NCBI RefSeq assembly: GCF_000237925.1
Contig: NC_031502.1
Span: forward strand, 8,425,352 to 8,489,351
Reading direction: 5' to 3'
Source: Schistosoma mansoni
Taxonomy: Eukaryota > Platyhelminthes > Trematoda > Strigeidida > Schistosomatidae
Length of the DNA: 64,000 bases
Numbering within the stretch: the stretch's first letter is position 1; every line of letters starts with the position of its first letter. Both the position numbers and the translations under genes were made by a program. Below, piece by piece: positions 11,894 to 23,229 of the stretch. A model generated the notes under the pieces. That model was not told the DNA's origin, searched no databases, and saw only the letters and a list, made by a program, of their open reading frames with translations.

Positions 11894-14800
11894 CTGTAAG
11901 ACAAAATAAATAAAAGACTTAGTATTATGATAATGGGGAAGTTATAACTGTAACTACAACCTTGTGCAGGCTTTCTCTGCTCAAGCACTACTGGTCGAGT
12001 CGAAACTTATGGGGAACTGTTATCAGAGTTGGTAACTTCAAGTGTTCATCAGGGTTGCCTGCTTTCTCCACTTTTATCTAACTTTGTCACAGACATCCCT
12101 TTAGAGTTAGCGCGCTCATTGTCAAACTTTCCAAGGGTCGATCTTCTACTAAGAGATTCACTTGTTGACCTAAAATACGCAGACGATATAGTTCCGCTTG
12201 AAGACATTGATAAAATGCAGTCTTTAGACCACTAAACAACAATGCAAGCATGTTGCTTTAGGATTGACCTGCACCCGCGCCCGAACTAATGATAGGAAGT
12301 GAAGTGGTTGGGTACATCGACCGCTTCAGTTATCTTGGGAGTCTCATTAGTCCTGATGGTCGGGTGTCTGAGGAAATCTTGGCACGAATTCAGGGAGCTC
12401 GATTGGTTTTATCCAATTTGCGCCACTAATGGAGTAGGCAATATATTCGTTTACCAACCAAAGAACCAGTTTATAATGCAGTAGTTTATTTCGTTCCACT
12501 TTATGGATGTGAAACATGGCCATTAGGAGCAGGCGATGTTCGTAGGTTACAGGTATTCGACTATGGGTGTCTATGAAGCATTGTTCGTGCATTTCGGGAC
12601 TACTGAGTAAGCAACCCCTGGCTAGGGAATATGGTACTAGGTATGGATGGCGAATCGGTTGAAGGGGTAGTAAATCTTCATCAACTGACATGTTTGGGAT
12701 GTGTTTAATTGTTACTTGCCTTAACTTGGGACTATTCCATGAAGTCATTGATAATTGAACTGACAACATGTACAGGCTACCTGGTTAAGATCCACGTGAT
12801 TATCGCAACCAAAATGTACAGACTTTGAGTGACATGGCTCAAAATCATTCGTAATGGCGCAAATGTATTCACTCTTTATATTCACTTTAGAGGCTGAATC
12901 ATGTAATCTTCATTTTTTTTCATATCTAGTCTTTTCTACTGACACTACCACCACTAATAGTACTGATACTATTACTACTACTCTAGGATGTCTTGAAATA
13001 ATTTTATCTCACTTTTGTAATGTGGTATATAAACTTGGGTTAAGAGATATTTCAAACAGGCTATATGCCGTGACTGATTGATGATTAATTTGCAGAGCAC
13101 GTGAAAAATAAGTCAGTCAGCTACAACGTAGAACTTCGTACGTACGTACATCAGTTCGAGTTGCCATACCACATTAGCACAGAGATGAAGTTGTCAATTC
13201 AAATCCCATAGTGGTAGAAGTAGTAAGAGTATAAGTATTATGTGAAAGATAAGGGTTTGAAGATGTTATTGAAGGAGTATAATACGGTGAAATAAATTTG
13301 GAAAGAGAAAAAGGATACGGACATGAAGAATTCAGAAGATTAGAATTTGGTAGAACACAAAGAGTGGGTGCACCTTCGCCATTGCAAACGATTTTGAGCA
13401 ATGTCATTCAAGGTCTCTAACCATCGGTTGCTATCATCTCGCGAATCCCAACCAGGTAGTCTACACCTACCAACATGGCTCAGTCCACTTGTCAGCGACT
13501 TCATGGATTTATGCCATGTTTTGGTCTGGCCGCCCCTAGCTTTCTTCCAACCTACTCCTACACCATAAAACATTGCACATAGGGGCAGTCGGTGGTTGGG
13601 CATACGTAACACATGTCCCAGCCATCTCAACTGATGAAGTTTTACTACTTCATCAATCGATTTGCCATCCTTACCTAGTACCCGTTTCCTAACATCTGCA
13701 TTACTTACCCGGTGGTCCCAGGATATACGAGCAATGCTTCGAAGACACCTATGATCGAATACTAGTAGCCTACGAATATCCTCTACTCTTACCGGCCATG
13801 TTTCACTGCCATAAAGTAGGACGGAACGGACTGCTGCACAGCAAACCCGTCCTTTGCAGCAGTCCGCAAATAAAGTTATTTTTGAAATATTTTGTGTTCA
13901 ATATATGTACGGTGAATTTCAAGACATGTATCATTGAGACCAGTTTTTAGCACAAGTTCAGTATATAGTCATTAACAGTAAAGATCTCAAATCAAATGGT
14001 TTATGATTAGTCCGTTTTCACTAATTTTTCTGAAAGTTTATAAATAGACGTATCGTGGGGTGGAGTGCTCATCCAATTGTAACAGATGCGTTAGTGAATA
14101 CTAAGAAAGCATCACGAAGCCTAAATGTAACTAATTCTGGGAAGTTATGCATGTAAACATAGGACAAATGATTACATCACTTAAAAGAAAGTATGAGAAC
14201 AAAAATGTCACTTATAACATACCCATTGTTTTCGCGCATTATACGGTAAATGTCGAATTGATAATCCCCTTCACACTCAAAAATTTCTGGTGACTCTGAC
14301 ATATCAACGTAAACAATGTTGCCTTCTAAAAATTAAAAATGGATAGATCAGAAGTTATATTACTAGTTTATTAATACATGAGATGTAATTTTTTCAAGCT
14401 ACCCAAGGAAAAAGCAAATAATGTAAACACTGAATCTAAATGTTAAATTGATGCCGGGTGGCCGATACAATAATGCAATCTGATCACTAAGTGATAAGAA
14501 ACTGTTCTGTGATGTGTGAGGTGTCGAATGTTCGTAAGTAATCGATGGTACGAATTTACGGTTCCAAAGGAAAACGCATGCCATTGGAAATTCACCTCTG
14601 TATTTATTTCCGGTCATAGTCAAGAAAGTTTCTATTTCTAATTTAATAACCTTTAACAAGCAAGATGGTCCAATCCCAGAGTATGAGATTTCTAGAGACA
14701 ATTGATAGTAGTAATATTTTGTAGTAAATGTATACAACAACAATAGTTAGTAAGATTCACTGTTAAAGGTGAGAAATATAACTAAATGGAATGCATTTGC

Positions 14801-17800
14801 GAGACTTTAGCCATTATCTTCAGAAACTAAATACCGCTAAATATCACTAATGGGGTTAAGAATGTGAGAAAGAAAGTTAGATAATATGATCAGACGGTTT
14901 TAGTTTTTTATGACTACCTTCAGTAGAGTTAAACCATTTGAGCTGTTATTTAAATGAACTAGCCCCCAAATGCCCTGGTACGGCCGAGAGTGGGGAGAGT
15001 CCACTCTCCCTCTTCAAATGCTCTCACATGGCTAGCGAATATATAGCCTCTGCCAGGGAAGTCCTACTCACTGCCTTCTCGTGGCGGGGGTGTTGTTTAC
15101 GAAAGTGAGAGGACGAAGAGCGAATGTCCGGCGCTTTAACCGGGTTGGTGGACATGGAGGGTCCACCTAGGGGAGTTGGAAAACCCTGATCCCAAACCAA
15201 TGGTGCACATGGGCCCCAGGTTCCTGATGGAACGAATGGCGTATGAACCTACTGTTGGTCACCGACTACCATGGGACTGCATCTCTTCACGATGCTCCAC
15301 TGCCTTGTGGATCAGACTTTTAGGTCAGAGGCTCGGGGTGTGGCCCCCTAAGAAAACCACCTGGCAGTATCTCAGCCCTCACACAAATCAAATGAGATTT
15401 GTGAGGCGCATATTTATCTGGTGCTTTTTGTACCAATATTTATGTGTTTAAATAAATAAGTAATGAAATCAAAGGACTGTATTCCTCACCAGGTTGTTGC
15501 ATTAAATTTCTCCATAATATTATTTATGTATATTTACATTCTCAAGTCAACCCTACGAACTGCTTAATTACCATTCCTGTTTTTGAATAATTAAATAATA
15601 TGTAGAGCACTAAGTCTCAGGTTCGAGACCCTCACCACCTATTTGGGTTTGGGCAGTTGGTTAATATAATTAACCCTGATACCCAGTGTGCTCCATATCC
15701 AAGTGCTTAGTAAGGGAGTCAACTTACGAAATCCGGAAAAGTTAAAACGGAATCTATGCAAGTACAGAATACATTATAAGTTTTTCACTACTTTAGCTAG
15801 TATGACTTGGTCTTTATATTGATTAACTTTGAATTCTATTTGGTGAAAAATCATACATTAAGAACAAGTTCTATGTGATTTGCAGAAATGAGCATCTGAG
15901 TTTTGTTTTATCTTTAGTTCTCACTGTTTGCGCTTATTCATTACTTTAGTAAAGTGATGTGAAAAGAGATTAACTATTCTGTCTAGAATTAAGTCTTTAG
16001 CCGGGTCGGACGAGCGTTCACCTACGGCTTTGCCTTCAAATGCCCTGGGACGGCCGAGGGTGGGGAAAGTTCGCTTCCCCTCTCGAAATACTCTCATATG
16101 GCCATTACTAGGTAAGTTCTACCCAACGCCTTCTCGTGACGGGGATATTCACTGGAAGAGTGAGAGGATGGAAGACAAATGTCCGGTGCTTAAACTGGAC
16201 TGGTCAGTATGCAGGAGGCATGTAGGGGAAAAGTCTGATTCCAAACTAACGGCATATGAACCTATACTTGGTCACCGGCTATCATAGTATTCCCTGACGT
16301 TGCTCTACTGCCTCGTGGATGGTGACTATAACTGAAGGAAATACTCTCTCAACTTATATTCAACTATTTAGTAGCATTCATTTTTATTTTGCATTTTATC
16401 ACTTGTCTATTTCCTTTCATACCCACTTTGTGTACTCTTTTGGTCTTTAACTTACCCAGCAGCTCGCTTGTGGTAGAAATCCTTTCCCATCTAAACGATA
16501 TCAGGTCACGAACTGGTCGACAGTTGGATGCTACCACTGAATACGAATTTTGAACAAGCCTTCCTGAAACCGTGTGTCCCGTCCAAACTAACCTGTTTAG
16601 TTAGGTTATGATAGTACCATGTTATGAAAGTTGTGCAGGATTAATGTCTGTCGGTTCTTTACGACTCCCTGGATGAGGTCATAGAGTACAACATAATTGG
16701 CTTGATATGTCACCAGATACGACTCATAACTGTAATTTCTTTTACTTTCTTCATATAAGTGAAAAGAACTTTTTGAACTGAGAGAATTTTTTTGGATGTA
16801 TTTTTTCTTAACAGAACTGCCCTTCCCACAATTCTTTGCTCTATTTACTTATTGTTTTTTTTTCTTTATTATACTCATCTTCCTTCGTTTATATCTTTAC
16901 AACCTGACTTTTTTTTGTGTGGTGTCCTTTTGTACCAATGTGTTCAAATAAACAAATACTATAGCTATTAAAAACATCCATATGATATATAAATATCCAT
17001 TAAAATAGACTAGGTACTACCTGGAGTAAATAAGATACGAGAGATCCTTTGATGTTTCAAGTCAATAGAACTCATATATTAAGTATAATAGTGAATAGAA
17101 CGAAACATTCTAAATGCGTATGGAGAGATATGTGTAAAAAATAATCCGTACCATGACAAAGACGGGATACTGTGAAATCAATTATTGTAACTTGTATTCC
17201 TTCAGTGAAAACAGCATAACTCACTCCCCCAACACGATAACGCAGTTTCGATTGTCGAGTAGGTCGGACCAATACATTATGCCAATGTAAGTCTCTATGT
17301 TCAAATTGAAGAGCAGATTCAGCGGCAGCCAAGGACAATGCTATCTGTTCAATCACAGAACGAGCTTCACGGCAAGTGTTGAACTTCATAAACATATAAA
17401 TGTAACATCGATAAAGAGCATGTAGTACTAAAATCACTAAGATCAACTAAGTATACACAAATAACAGCTGGGAGTACATTTTTCATGTCTAAACCTGCTA
17501 CTACTGCTGTGATGAAAGGTTCTGTGTATAACACAAGTAATATCCAAATTACTACTGAACTAAATCACTGAAGAGATCTGTACTAACATATATAACACCT
17601 ACGTTTTAACCAAAACTTCCCCAGGATACTGTTTATCTACTGATGTTGATTTCAAACTGCAAATGTAACCAATAGACAAAGATTTTCATTCAGCTTTAAG
17701 AAACATATAAATAGCAATGGTATGTAAACTATAGTATTCTGAGGAAATCGACAATCTACAAATTTTTAAACAAAAGTAAATCATTGCGATTTGAGACTAT

Positions 17801-20800
17801 GAAAACGAGAAAGTCGGACCTCAAGTTGGGACTAGTGATCACCAAAGAAAACGAAGTTCACTGAGATTATTTTGGGTCTTCTAATCTTTTTTCACTTTGT
17901 GTCAACAACTTCACTGGGAGCCCCACTAGGTTTACTGCCAGCTCCAAGCCCGAATAAAGGAGGATTGGGCATAGGGCTAGAAACCCCGTCTCACAGAAAA
18001 GAACATTGCTCAAAAAACGTTAACCAGAAAAAATAAGTTTCACCATCTAAATTCTCCCTTAGGAGTTAAAAGCTCTTCATTTCGAAGTTATGACGCCTCA
18101 TGGTGATAGCCGAGATTCTTAGGAAATTACTAGGCCGATGCCGCTTTTGACAACCAGAGCAACAATTAATATAGGTACATAGAATCTCCGCACAACGAAG
18201 GAGACCGGAAGGATCATTCTATTAGCGGCAGAAATCATAAGATATAACCTGTCGACGCTTGAAATAAGTAAAACCCATTTGACGCAAGCCGCGGGAAAGG
18301 TGCTGTTGTATTCTGGTCATGAAGAAAACGCCTCTCACACATAAGTTGCGCCGATGCTCTCCAAAGAAGTGCGGAAAGCACCTATAGGATGCGAATCTCA
18401 TGGATCCAGGATCCTCGAATCATCCTTCAAAAAAAGAAAGAACAGATTACAATGAATATCACCCAGTGCTATGGGCCAATAATGATAGCAGTGAAGGCGA
18501 TAAAGATCAGTTTAATGAGACTGCAGTCGATCGCAGAGAGATGCCTAGGAAAGGGCCTGACCATCCTGATGGGAGACCTAACCTCCAAGGTTGGAATGGA
18601 CAACATCAGGTATGGAGATATCATGGGACGACATTGACTAGGAAAAAGAAACGAGACGGTGAGGGATTTGCAAATCCATGTGTTTTTAGCAAAATGCTTA
18701 TGGGTTTCACTATTTTCTCGGCAAACTCATACACAAAGCTACATGGGTTTCACCGGACCACACTACGAAGAATCTGATTGATCACATTTGCATCAAAAGG
18801 TTCATGGAAAACATAACAAAGAGAGGAATTGATATAGCCTCGGATCACCACCTGGTGGTGGCCAAGCTGAAACCGAAGCTAAAGGAGCACTGGACAAACA
18901 CCATAACAAACGTCTGGTACAGTTTTCTATAGAGAGACCAACGAACTCAGCGAATTCAAGATAGCTCTCAGCAACAAGTTTCAAACCTTACAAGATCTAC
19001 TTAAATGAAAGGAAACTACTATAGAGAAGAAACGGAAATGGATTAAAGAAGCACTAACTTCAACATGCCTGGAGGTTTTGGACCGCACTTATAATCATCA
19101 TAAGGAATGGATCTCTATCGAAACCCCACCGGACATCTATGCAGCACCTACAGACCTCCCTGTACACGTCGCTCCACCAACCATCAAAGAAATCAGCATG
19201 TCCATCAGATTAAACAAGAGTGGGAAAGCATTAGAACCTGATAGCATATCAGTTGGAACACTGGGGGAAGATACAGAGGTAATTGCAAAGATGCTCCACG
19301 ATCTCTTCAGAAAGATTTGATTGGAATGACAAATGCCGATAAACTACAAAGAACGACACCTCAAGAAATCGAAGAAAGGAGATTCGGTTAAGTGTAGGAG
19401 GTAAAAAGGCATAACACTACTACTAGTAACAAGCAAAATCTCCAACGGAGTGTTGTTGAACCGAATGACAAGTCCAGTGGACGATCAATTTTGATACCAA
19501 CAGTCTATAGTTTGTACGGATCAACCATGTACCGAAAAATTCGAGACACAACGGATCACTGTCGAATAGTCAATCAAATGGAACTAATCACCAAACATCA
19601 ACTTCATTGACTAAGAAAAAGCATTTGACAGGGCAGATAAGAGAACCTTGTGGAATCCTCTTCGACACTGGTGTACCTAAGATAGTCATTATCATACGGA
19701 CTTCTTACGACAGATCGCAATGCACAGTCCTCCATAGAGGGCAACTAACAAATGCATTCCAATTGAAGACCAGTGTCAGACAAAGCTGCTTATTCTCTCC
19801 TTTTTCTTCTGATGGTTGAATGGATTATGAAGAAATCCACATTTTAGTTGACAGCTTGGATTCAGCTATATGACTTGGGTTCTGTAGATGTTCTAGCTCT
19901 TCTACCCCATACACAACAACCAATCCAGGCGAAGAAAGTCAGCATACCAGCAGTCCCTGCGGCACTATGTTTCAACATTCACACGGGAAAAAGAAAGATC
20001 CTGAAATACAGCATGACGAGCACCAACCAAATCACAATTGATGGAGACGCTTTGGAAGAGATCGAAACTATTATGTACCTGTACAGCATTACTCATAAAC
20101 ACTGGGGTACCAGGAGGAGATATGAAGGCACAGATTGACAAAGCAAGGGGAGCATTCTTATAATTGAAGAATATCTAGAACTCAAAATAACACCGAAGTC
20201 AGAATGCTTAATACAAACGTCAAGATAGTTCTACTGTACAGAGCTGAAACATGCAGTACTACAACTATCACCCAAAAAGATACAGGTACTTATATACAGC
20301 TTTCCACGCAAGACACTCCATATCCGTTGAGCAAACATCAGCAACAACATATTCAGGCAGAGGACAAACCAGCTTCCAGCTGAAGAGGAAATCAGAAGAC
20401 GTCGAGGGTGGATAGATCATACTGCTGAAATTGTCAAACTGCATCACAAGGCAAGTCCTAACTTGGGATCCTTAAGGCAAAAAGGAAACGGATGACAAAT
20501 GACATATTGTACAGAGAATTAGAGGCGAATATCAAAATGATGAATAGCATGTGGGAAAGACCGACAGCCCAGAGCGAAGTAGATTAGAGATTTCTGGTCA
20601 GTGGTTTATGCTCCATGAGGAGTAACAGGTGTAATTTTGTGCGGACAGTTAGTGGTGCTGTGGCAAAATAAAAACTCATGATAAGACTATTTGTGGATAT
20701 TAAATGGTGAGATAGTACAATTAGTATATTTTACTTGTTTATTTATTTAAACATAAATATTGGTACAGGAGGGCACCAGACACATACGCGTCATACAAAT

Positions 20801-23072
20801 CTCATTTGACTTGTGTGAGGGCTGTGATACTGCCCAGGTGCCCAAACTGAAGCAGGACAGTCAGTATATTCTAAAGCGCTATTTAGTAACCGGTACTGTC
20901 AAGTGGGCCTTTCTAGTCGGCGAATTAGAAACACCATAGATCATAACTCCTCTGATAGATTACTCAAAATAAAACCTAATATTGAGTCGACGAGTAACCT
21001 GTGTAAGGAGACATTACAGAAATACCCCGAGTCACAGGAGTTACAAACAAAAAATTTGGTGGACTGAGATTAGAAAACTGGCCGGATTTGGAGACAAGAA
21101 GTATAACTAAAAATCGTATAGAAATTCTAAATAAATGAAGTTATAATGACTTAGTGTACAGTTGAAGTATGTGTTACTACAATTACGCAACTTTGGAAAT
21201 TCCATGTAATAATACTTACTCGTACATTGGAAAGTGGCTCTCCAGCAAATTCAGATTCTAAAACCATCCATTGTTGTTCAGCAGGTAAGAAGTCCAGACA
21301 TTCGTTGTCTGAACCCCGTTGACTTTCATATTTTCTCCAACTTGAAGCTAAAGCCTTAGGTAGTTTTCCTCGAACAACAGTTGCTCTGAAAAGGAAGTGG
21401 AATGAAAGCGTACAAGTATTTACCTTTTTAGCTGAGCAAAATTGACTGACCGGTTACGTCGATACTTGTATGCAAGCTCACTTAACTTCCTAATGATGAT
21501 TGAAAATAAACACCTTAGACTTACTGCGACACGAACACTTCGGGATAAACTTCTTCAAACTTCATTTGCTTCTCACCATTAACAAGATCTTCTCCATCCA
21601 CAGGGAAGATTTTGACTACATTGCCCTTCGGTGACTGAAATACCTCACCATACACACCCTCGCCAATTTTCACCATACTTTCAACTATTCTATAATCAAA
21701 ATTATGAACTTATAAATGAGTATCATACGTATGATCAAAATATTCATCGAATGACTTGATTTCAGTTTGGCCGCATAACCGCAATAATTTTTCCAGGGGA
21801 TCACCCACTACAGATTGATCCTGAAAAATTTGAAATTATTAAGGAAAAGTAGCTAAGTCAAGAAACTTATAACCCACAAAAATTACCGATTGTCATAAAG
21901 TATAAAAATTCCGTTAGATAGAGTAAATACAAAGTTGAAGTGAGCAATTACGTAGACCTGTAAACTTTCTGTTTTAAGACAAGCAGATGATATGAATCTT
22001 GAAGTCACTAAAAAGTGGAAATTAACATATAGTAACTAGGCTACGATACTGGATAGTCACTGAACACCAATAATGGACATTTTAAATTACATAATTAAAG
22101 CTTTTACTTACATGTAGTGAGTCGGAAGATGAAGGAGAAAGATCGCAGCCAAAAGACTGGTTTAATTCTTGAACGTCGAACTCCATGCGCCTTCTGTTTA
22201 GTCGCTTTAGCTTGGCTGCCTGATCTTTTCCAGCTGAACTAAATCTTCTGGGAGAGAACAAGGATAGCAACTCTTTTGAAGCCTTAGTTTCTGTCTGTGA
22301 TTCATTCGCCAAACTGCTATTACACGAACCGACAGCTGAGTCAGACTTTTTGCCAGAAAAAGATTGGATAGGGAAACGTTCCAGCCTAACCTGTAATATG
22401 GCATTCGGAATAGTTTGAATGCTGCGTCGGTGACTGCTTCGCAAAGTACGTTTTTGGTTGACAACTGGACTTGTTTTGACACTACATGAACGCGTCAGCC
22501 GTGTAGTAGTTTCACTTAAATCTCCAGGTACTTTAAGTCTCCGAACAAGTGTTGACACATTTGTGGACTCATTGATCGTATTCATCGGATGAATGCTCCT
22601 TAATGGAGGTATTCTAGACCTAGATGGGAACATGTTTTTTGGTGCCGTACAGATGCCATTGTTCTCTTTATGTGATGAGGTCGAGTCAGAACGACGTGGA
22701 CGCTTAGCTTGATGCCCACAGGTATTGGAATCACACTCGATCTCCATGTTACGCTTAGAGCGGTTGTTTGGCAAATTTCTAAGTTGATAACCCGATTCAC
22801 CTACCATTTCACAACCCTGAAAACCATGTTTAACTAAATACACAAGTTCACCAACATGACGTCCAAAAACCATTTGAAAGTGTAGCAATTTCCATTCATT
22901 TATGGAGTGTCTAAAACACAACATTCATGTATTAGTTACATCGAAGAGTGAATTTTGCGCAGTGATAACATAGATTACGAACTTACAGGACCTTCAGCAC
23001 CTGATTAGCGAAGAAACTGCAACGCTTTGCGATTGATTTGATGCACCGCAATACACCATATCTTAACATCAT
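11671..23072 (-). CDS. HASPIN: Haspin-type serine/threonine kinase (histone H3 Thr3 kinase)
   Basis: Nuclear mitotic kinase that phosphorylates histone H3 at threonine 3 and so recruits the chromosomal passenger complex to centromeres. Nine exons with matching phases: 22987-23072, 22112-22910, 21729-21820, 21525-21689, 21424-21489, 21220-21385, 17152-17383, 14223-14325, 11671-11893; 643 residues as read. The first 295 residues are basic, Ser/Thr-rich and unrecognised. The kinase domain has the glycine loop KIGEGVYGEVF, the lysine in VVKIF, HRDLHW for the catalytic loop, and DFT in place of DFG (haspins have DYT). The haspin-specific tail ends in LYWLHYLMGKLL. The start is the least sure part: ATG at 23072 opens a phase-compatible first exon, but ATG at 22807 is also possible. 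The last three introns contain LINE and SINE insertions. Confidence 0.93.
11958..12900 (+). mobile_element. RTE-clade LINE 3' fragment (copy A) in the last haspin intron
   Basis: 5'-truncated LINE, opposite in orientation to haspin. It keeps the reverse transcriptase from SSVHQGCLLSPLLSNFV (12029 onward) through a YADD motif (near 12175) to the 3' end, with several stop codons. From 11974 to 12688 it is identical to 42607-43321 of copy B; beyond 12688 the two are only distantly similar. Confidence 0.9.
11974..12688 (+). repeat. 715-bp block identical to 42607-43321
   Basis: Partner of the block in RICTOR's intron; here it sits in the last intron of haspin. Contains stop codons in the LINE frame, so identity cannot be due to selection on the protein. 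Confidence 0.95.
13112..13856 (-). mobile_element. RTE-clade LINE 3' fragment (copy D)
   Basis: Carries the conserved C-terminal block RWLGHVLRMPNHRLPLCAMF on the minus strand and the same 3' UTR as copy C (7014 onward); roughly 98% alike over the coding end by eye. It is 5'-truncated at about 13856, where a 12-bp inverted repeat (13827-13838 with 13855-13866) sits at the junction. Inside a haspin intron, same orientation as haspin. Confidence 0.85.
13867..14222. other. Haspin intron, nothing recognised
   Basis: Single-copy-looking AT-rich intron DNA between LINE copy D and haspin exon 8. Confidence 0.4.
14223..14325 (-). CDS. HASPIN: Haspin exon 8
   Basis: Encodes NIVYVDMSE and GDYQFDIYRIMRENN, matching the haspin activation segment GDGDYQFDIYRLM. 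The acceptor reads tttttagaag, a tandem NAGNAG site whose two uses differ by one glutamate. Confidence 0.93.
14963..15458 (+). mobile_element. Short LINE-derived element, about 500 bp (copy S1)
   Basis: GC-rich compared with its surroundings; begins ccccaaatgccctggtacgg and ends ccaatatttatgtgtttaaa plus a taaa-rich tail. Copies occur at 34125-34640 (+), 58446-58973 (-) and as a 3' piece at 20734-20857 (-). Its body resembles the 5' leader of the RTE copies (9715-9815, 16010-16330) and its last 55 bp resemble the RTE 3' tail (39645-39700). No protein of its own is convincing. This copy lacks about 20 bp near 15365 that S2 keeps. Confidence 0.82.
15595..15725 (+). repeat. tRNA-like SINE fragment
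   Basis: Contains ggttcgagacc at 15619-15629, a perfect pol III B-box, followed by a non-tRNA body. No convincing A-box or cloverleaf is seen, so this is a SINE-like remnant and not a tRNA gene. Confidence 0.35.
16010..16960 (+). mobile_element. Internally deleted RTE LINE
   Basis: Starts with the leader shared with S1 (caaatgccctgggacggccg), continues through the second leader block (16440-16590, matching 36800-36960 and 9990-10110), then goes to 3' UTR sequence (16780-16840 matches 39090-39135) and the tail ccaatgtgttcaaataaac at 16935-16953. The endonuclease and reverse transcriptase are gone. It looks like an intermediate between the full LINE and the 500-bp short element. Confidence 0.65.
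17152..17383 (-). CDS. HASPIN: Haspin exon 7 (catalytic loop)
   Basis: Encodes ALQFEHRDLHWHNVLV and VTIIDFTVSRL, the catalytic loop and metal-binding motif of haspin. Acceptor tatgaag lacks a good pyrimidine tract; donor G|gtacgg. Confidence 0.95.
17900..20640 (+). mobile_element. SR2-like RTE LINE, heavily decayed (copy G)
   Basis: Plus-strand LINE in the large haspin intron. Recognisable pieces: leader near 17910-18060; endonuclease start TTRATINIGT (18149) and GKGLTILMGDLTSKVGMDN (18553-18605); pre-RT block PDIYAAPTDLPVHVAPPTI (19132-19190) and KSGKALEPDSISVGTL; RT pieces SYDRSQCTVLHRGQLTNAF (19706-19760); the C-terminal zone after 20240; and a 3' end reading ggagtaacaggtgtaa, shared with 35105-35715. 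Frames change many times, so it is long dead. Assigned to the RTE clade, SR2-like, by recall of the family. Confidence 0.8.
20734..20857 (-). mobile_element. 3' fragment of the short LINE-derived element (S4)
   Basis: Reverse-strand copy of the last 125 bp of the 500-bp element (tttatttatttaaacataaa through aaactgaagcagg), 5'-truncated as expected for target-primed reverse transcription. Confidence 0.75.
21220..21385 (-). CDS. HASPIN: Haspin exon 6
   Basis: Includes LPKALASSWRKYESQRGSDN and QQWMVLESEFAGEPL, matching the haspin segment ending in IVLEFEFGGIDL around the hinge. Acceptor cttttcag, donor CGA|gtaagt. A 3.8-kb intron follows, holding an SR2-like LINE. Confidence 0.92.
21424..21489 (-). 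CDS. HASPIN: Haspin exon 5
   Basis: A 66-bp exon for KLSELAYKYRRNRSVNFAQL, equivalent to the haspin helix-C region (KELSLL...FIGL). Flanked by tcattag and gtaaat. Confidence 0.88.
21525..21689 (-). CDS. HASPIN: Haspin exon 4 (glycine loop and lysine)
   Basis: Encodes KIGEGVYGEVF, the VVKIF lysine strand and GEDLVNGEKQMKFEEVYPE, which lines up with the human haspin stretch GPDLVNGSHQKTFEEILPE. Confidence 0.93.
21729..21820 (-). CDS. HASPIN: Haspin exon 3
   Basis: Encodes DPLEKLLRLCGQTEI and following residues, matching the segment just before the kinase domain in haspins. Acceptor tttttcag, donor AC|gtatga. Confidence 0.87.
22112..22910 (-). CDS. HASPIN: Haspin exon 2 (N-terminal regulatory region)
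   Basis: Encodes 266 residues between acceptor ttttag and donor CAT|gtaagt. Rich in Arg, Lys, Ser and Thr (for example KRPRRSDSTSSHKEN), typical of the poorly conserved, phosphorylated haspin N-terminus. An alternative inner acceptor (ttttcag at 22817) lies just before ATG 22807. Confidence 0.85.
22987..23072 (-). CDS. HASPIN: Haspin exon 1 (putative first coding exon)
   Basis: Opens with two adjacent ATG codons (MMLRYGVLRC) and ends at a strong donor, CT|gtaagt. Its two leftover bases join A of the next exon to keep one long frame through HSINEWKLLHFQMVFG. Phase agreement supports it, but I have no homology for these residues, so it could also be 5' UTR. Confidence 0.6.
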
Positions 23073-23229
23073 GTGCAGGTTGTAGAGAAACCAGAAAAAG
23101 GAATTTTAGTTCAGAAGGAACATTTTCAATTAAAGTGACTCACTATTATTACTCTTGATTTATTTCAAGGTCGGCAGAAATAAACAAACATTTCGGCGGA
23201 GAATTAAATCACGCTATCTCACTTGTAGG

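Noticed and set aside
12347-12769. 140-codon minus-strand frame, with an identical partner at 42980-43381
   Set aside because: It is antisense to LINE copies A and B; its identity to the partner comes from the 715-bp duplicated block, not from a conserved gene.
18400-18777. 125-codon frame and an overlapping 82-codon frame
   Set aside because: Both are shifted pieces of the endonuclease region of LINE copy G.
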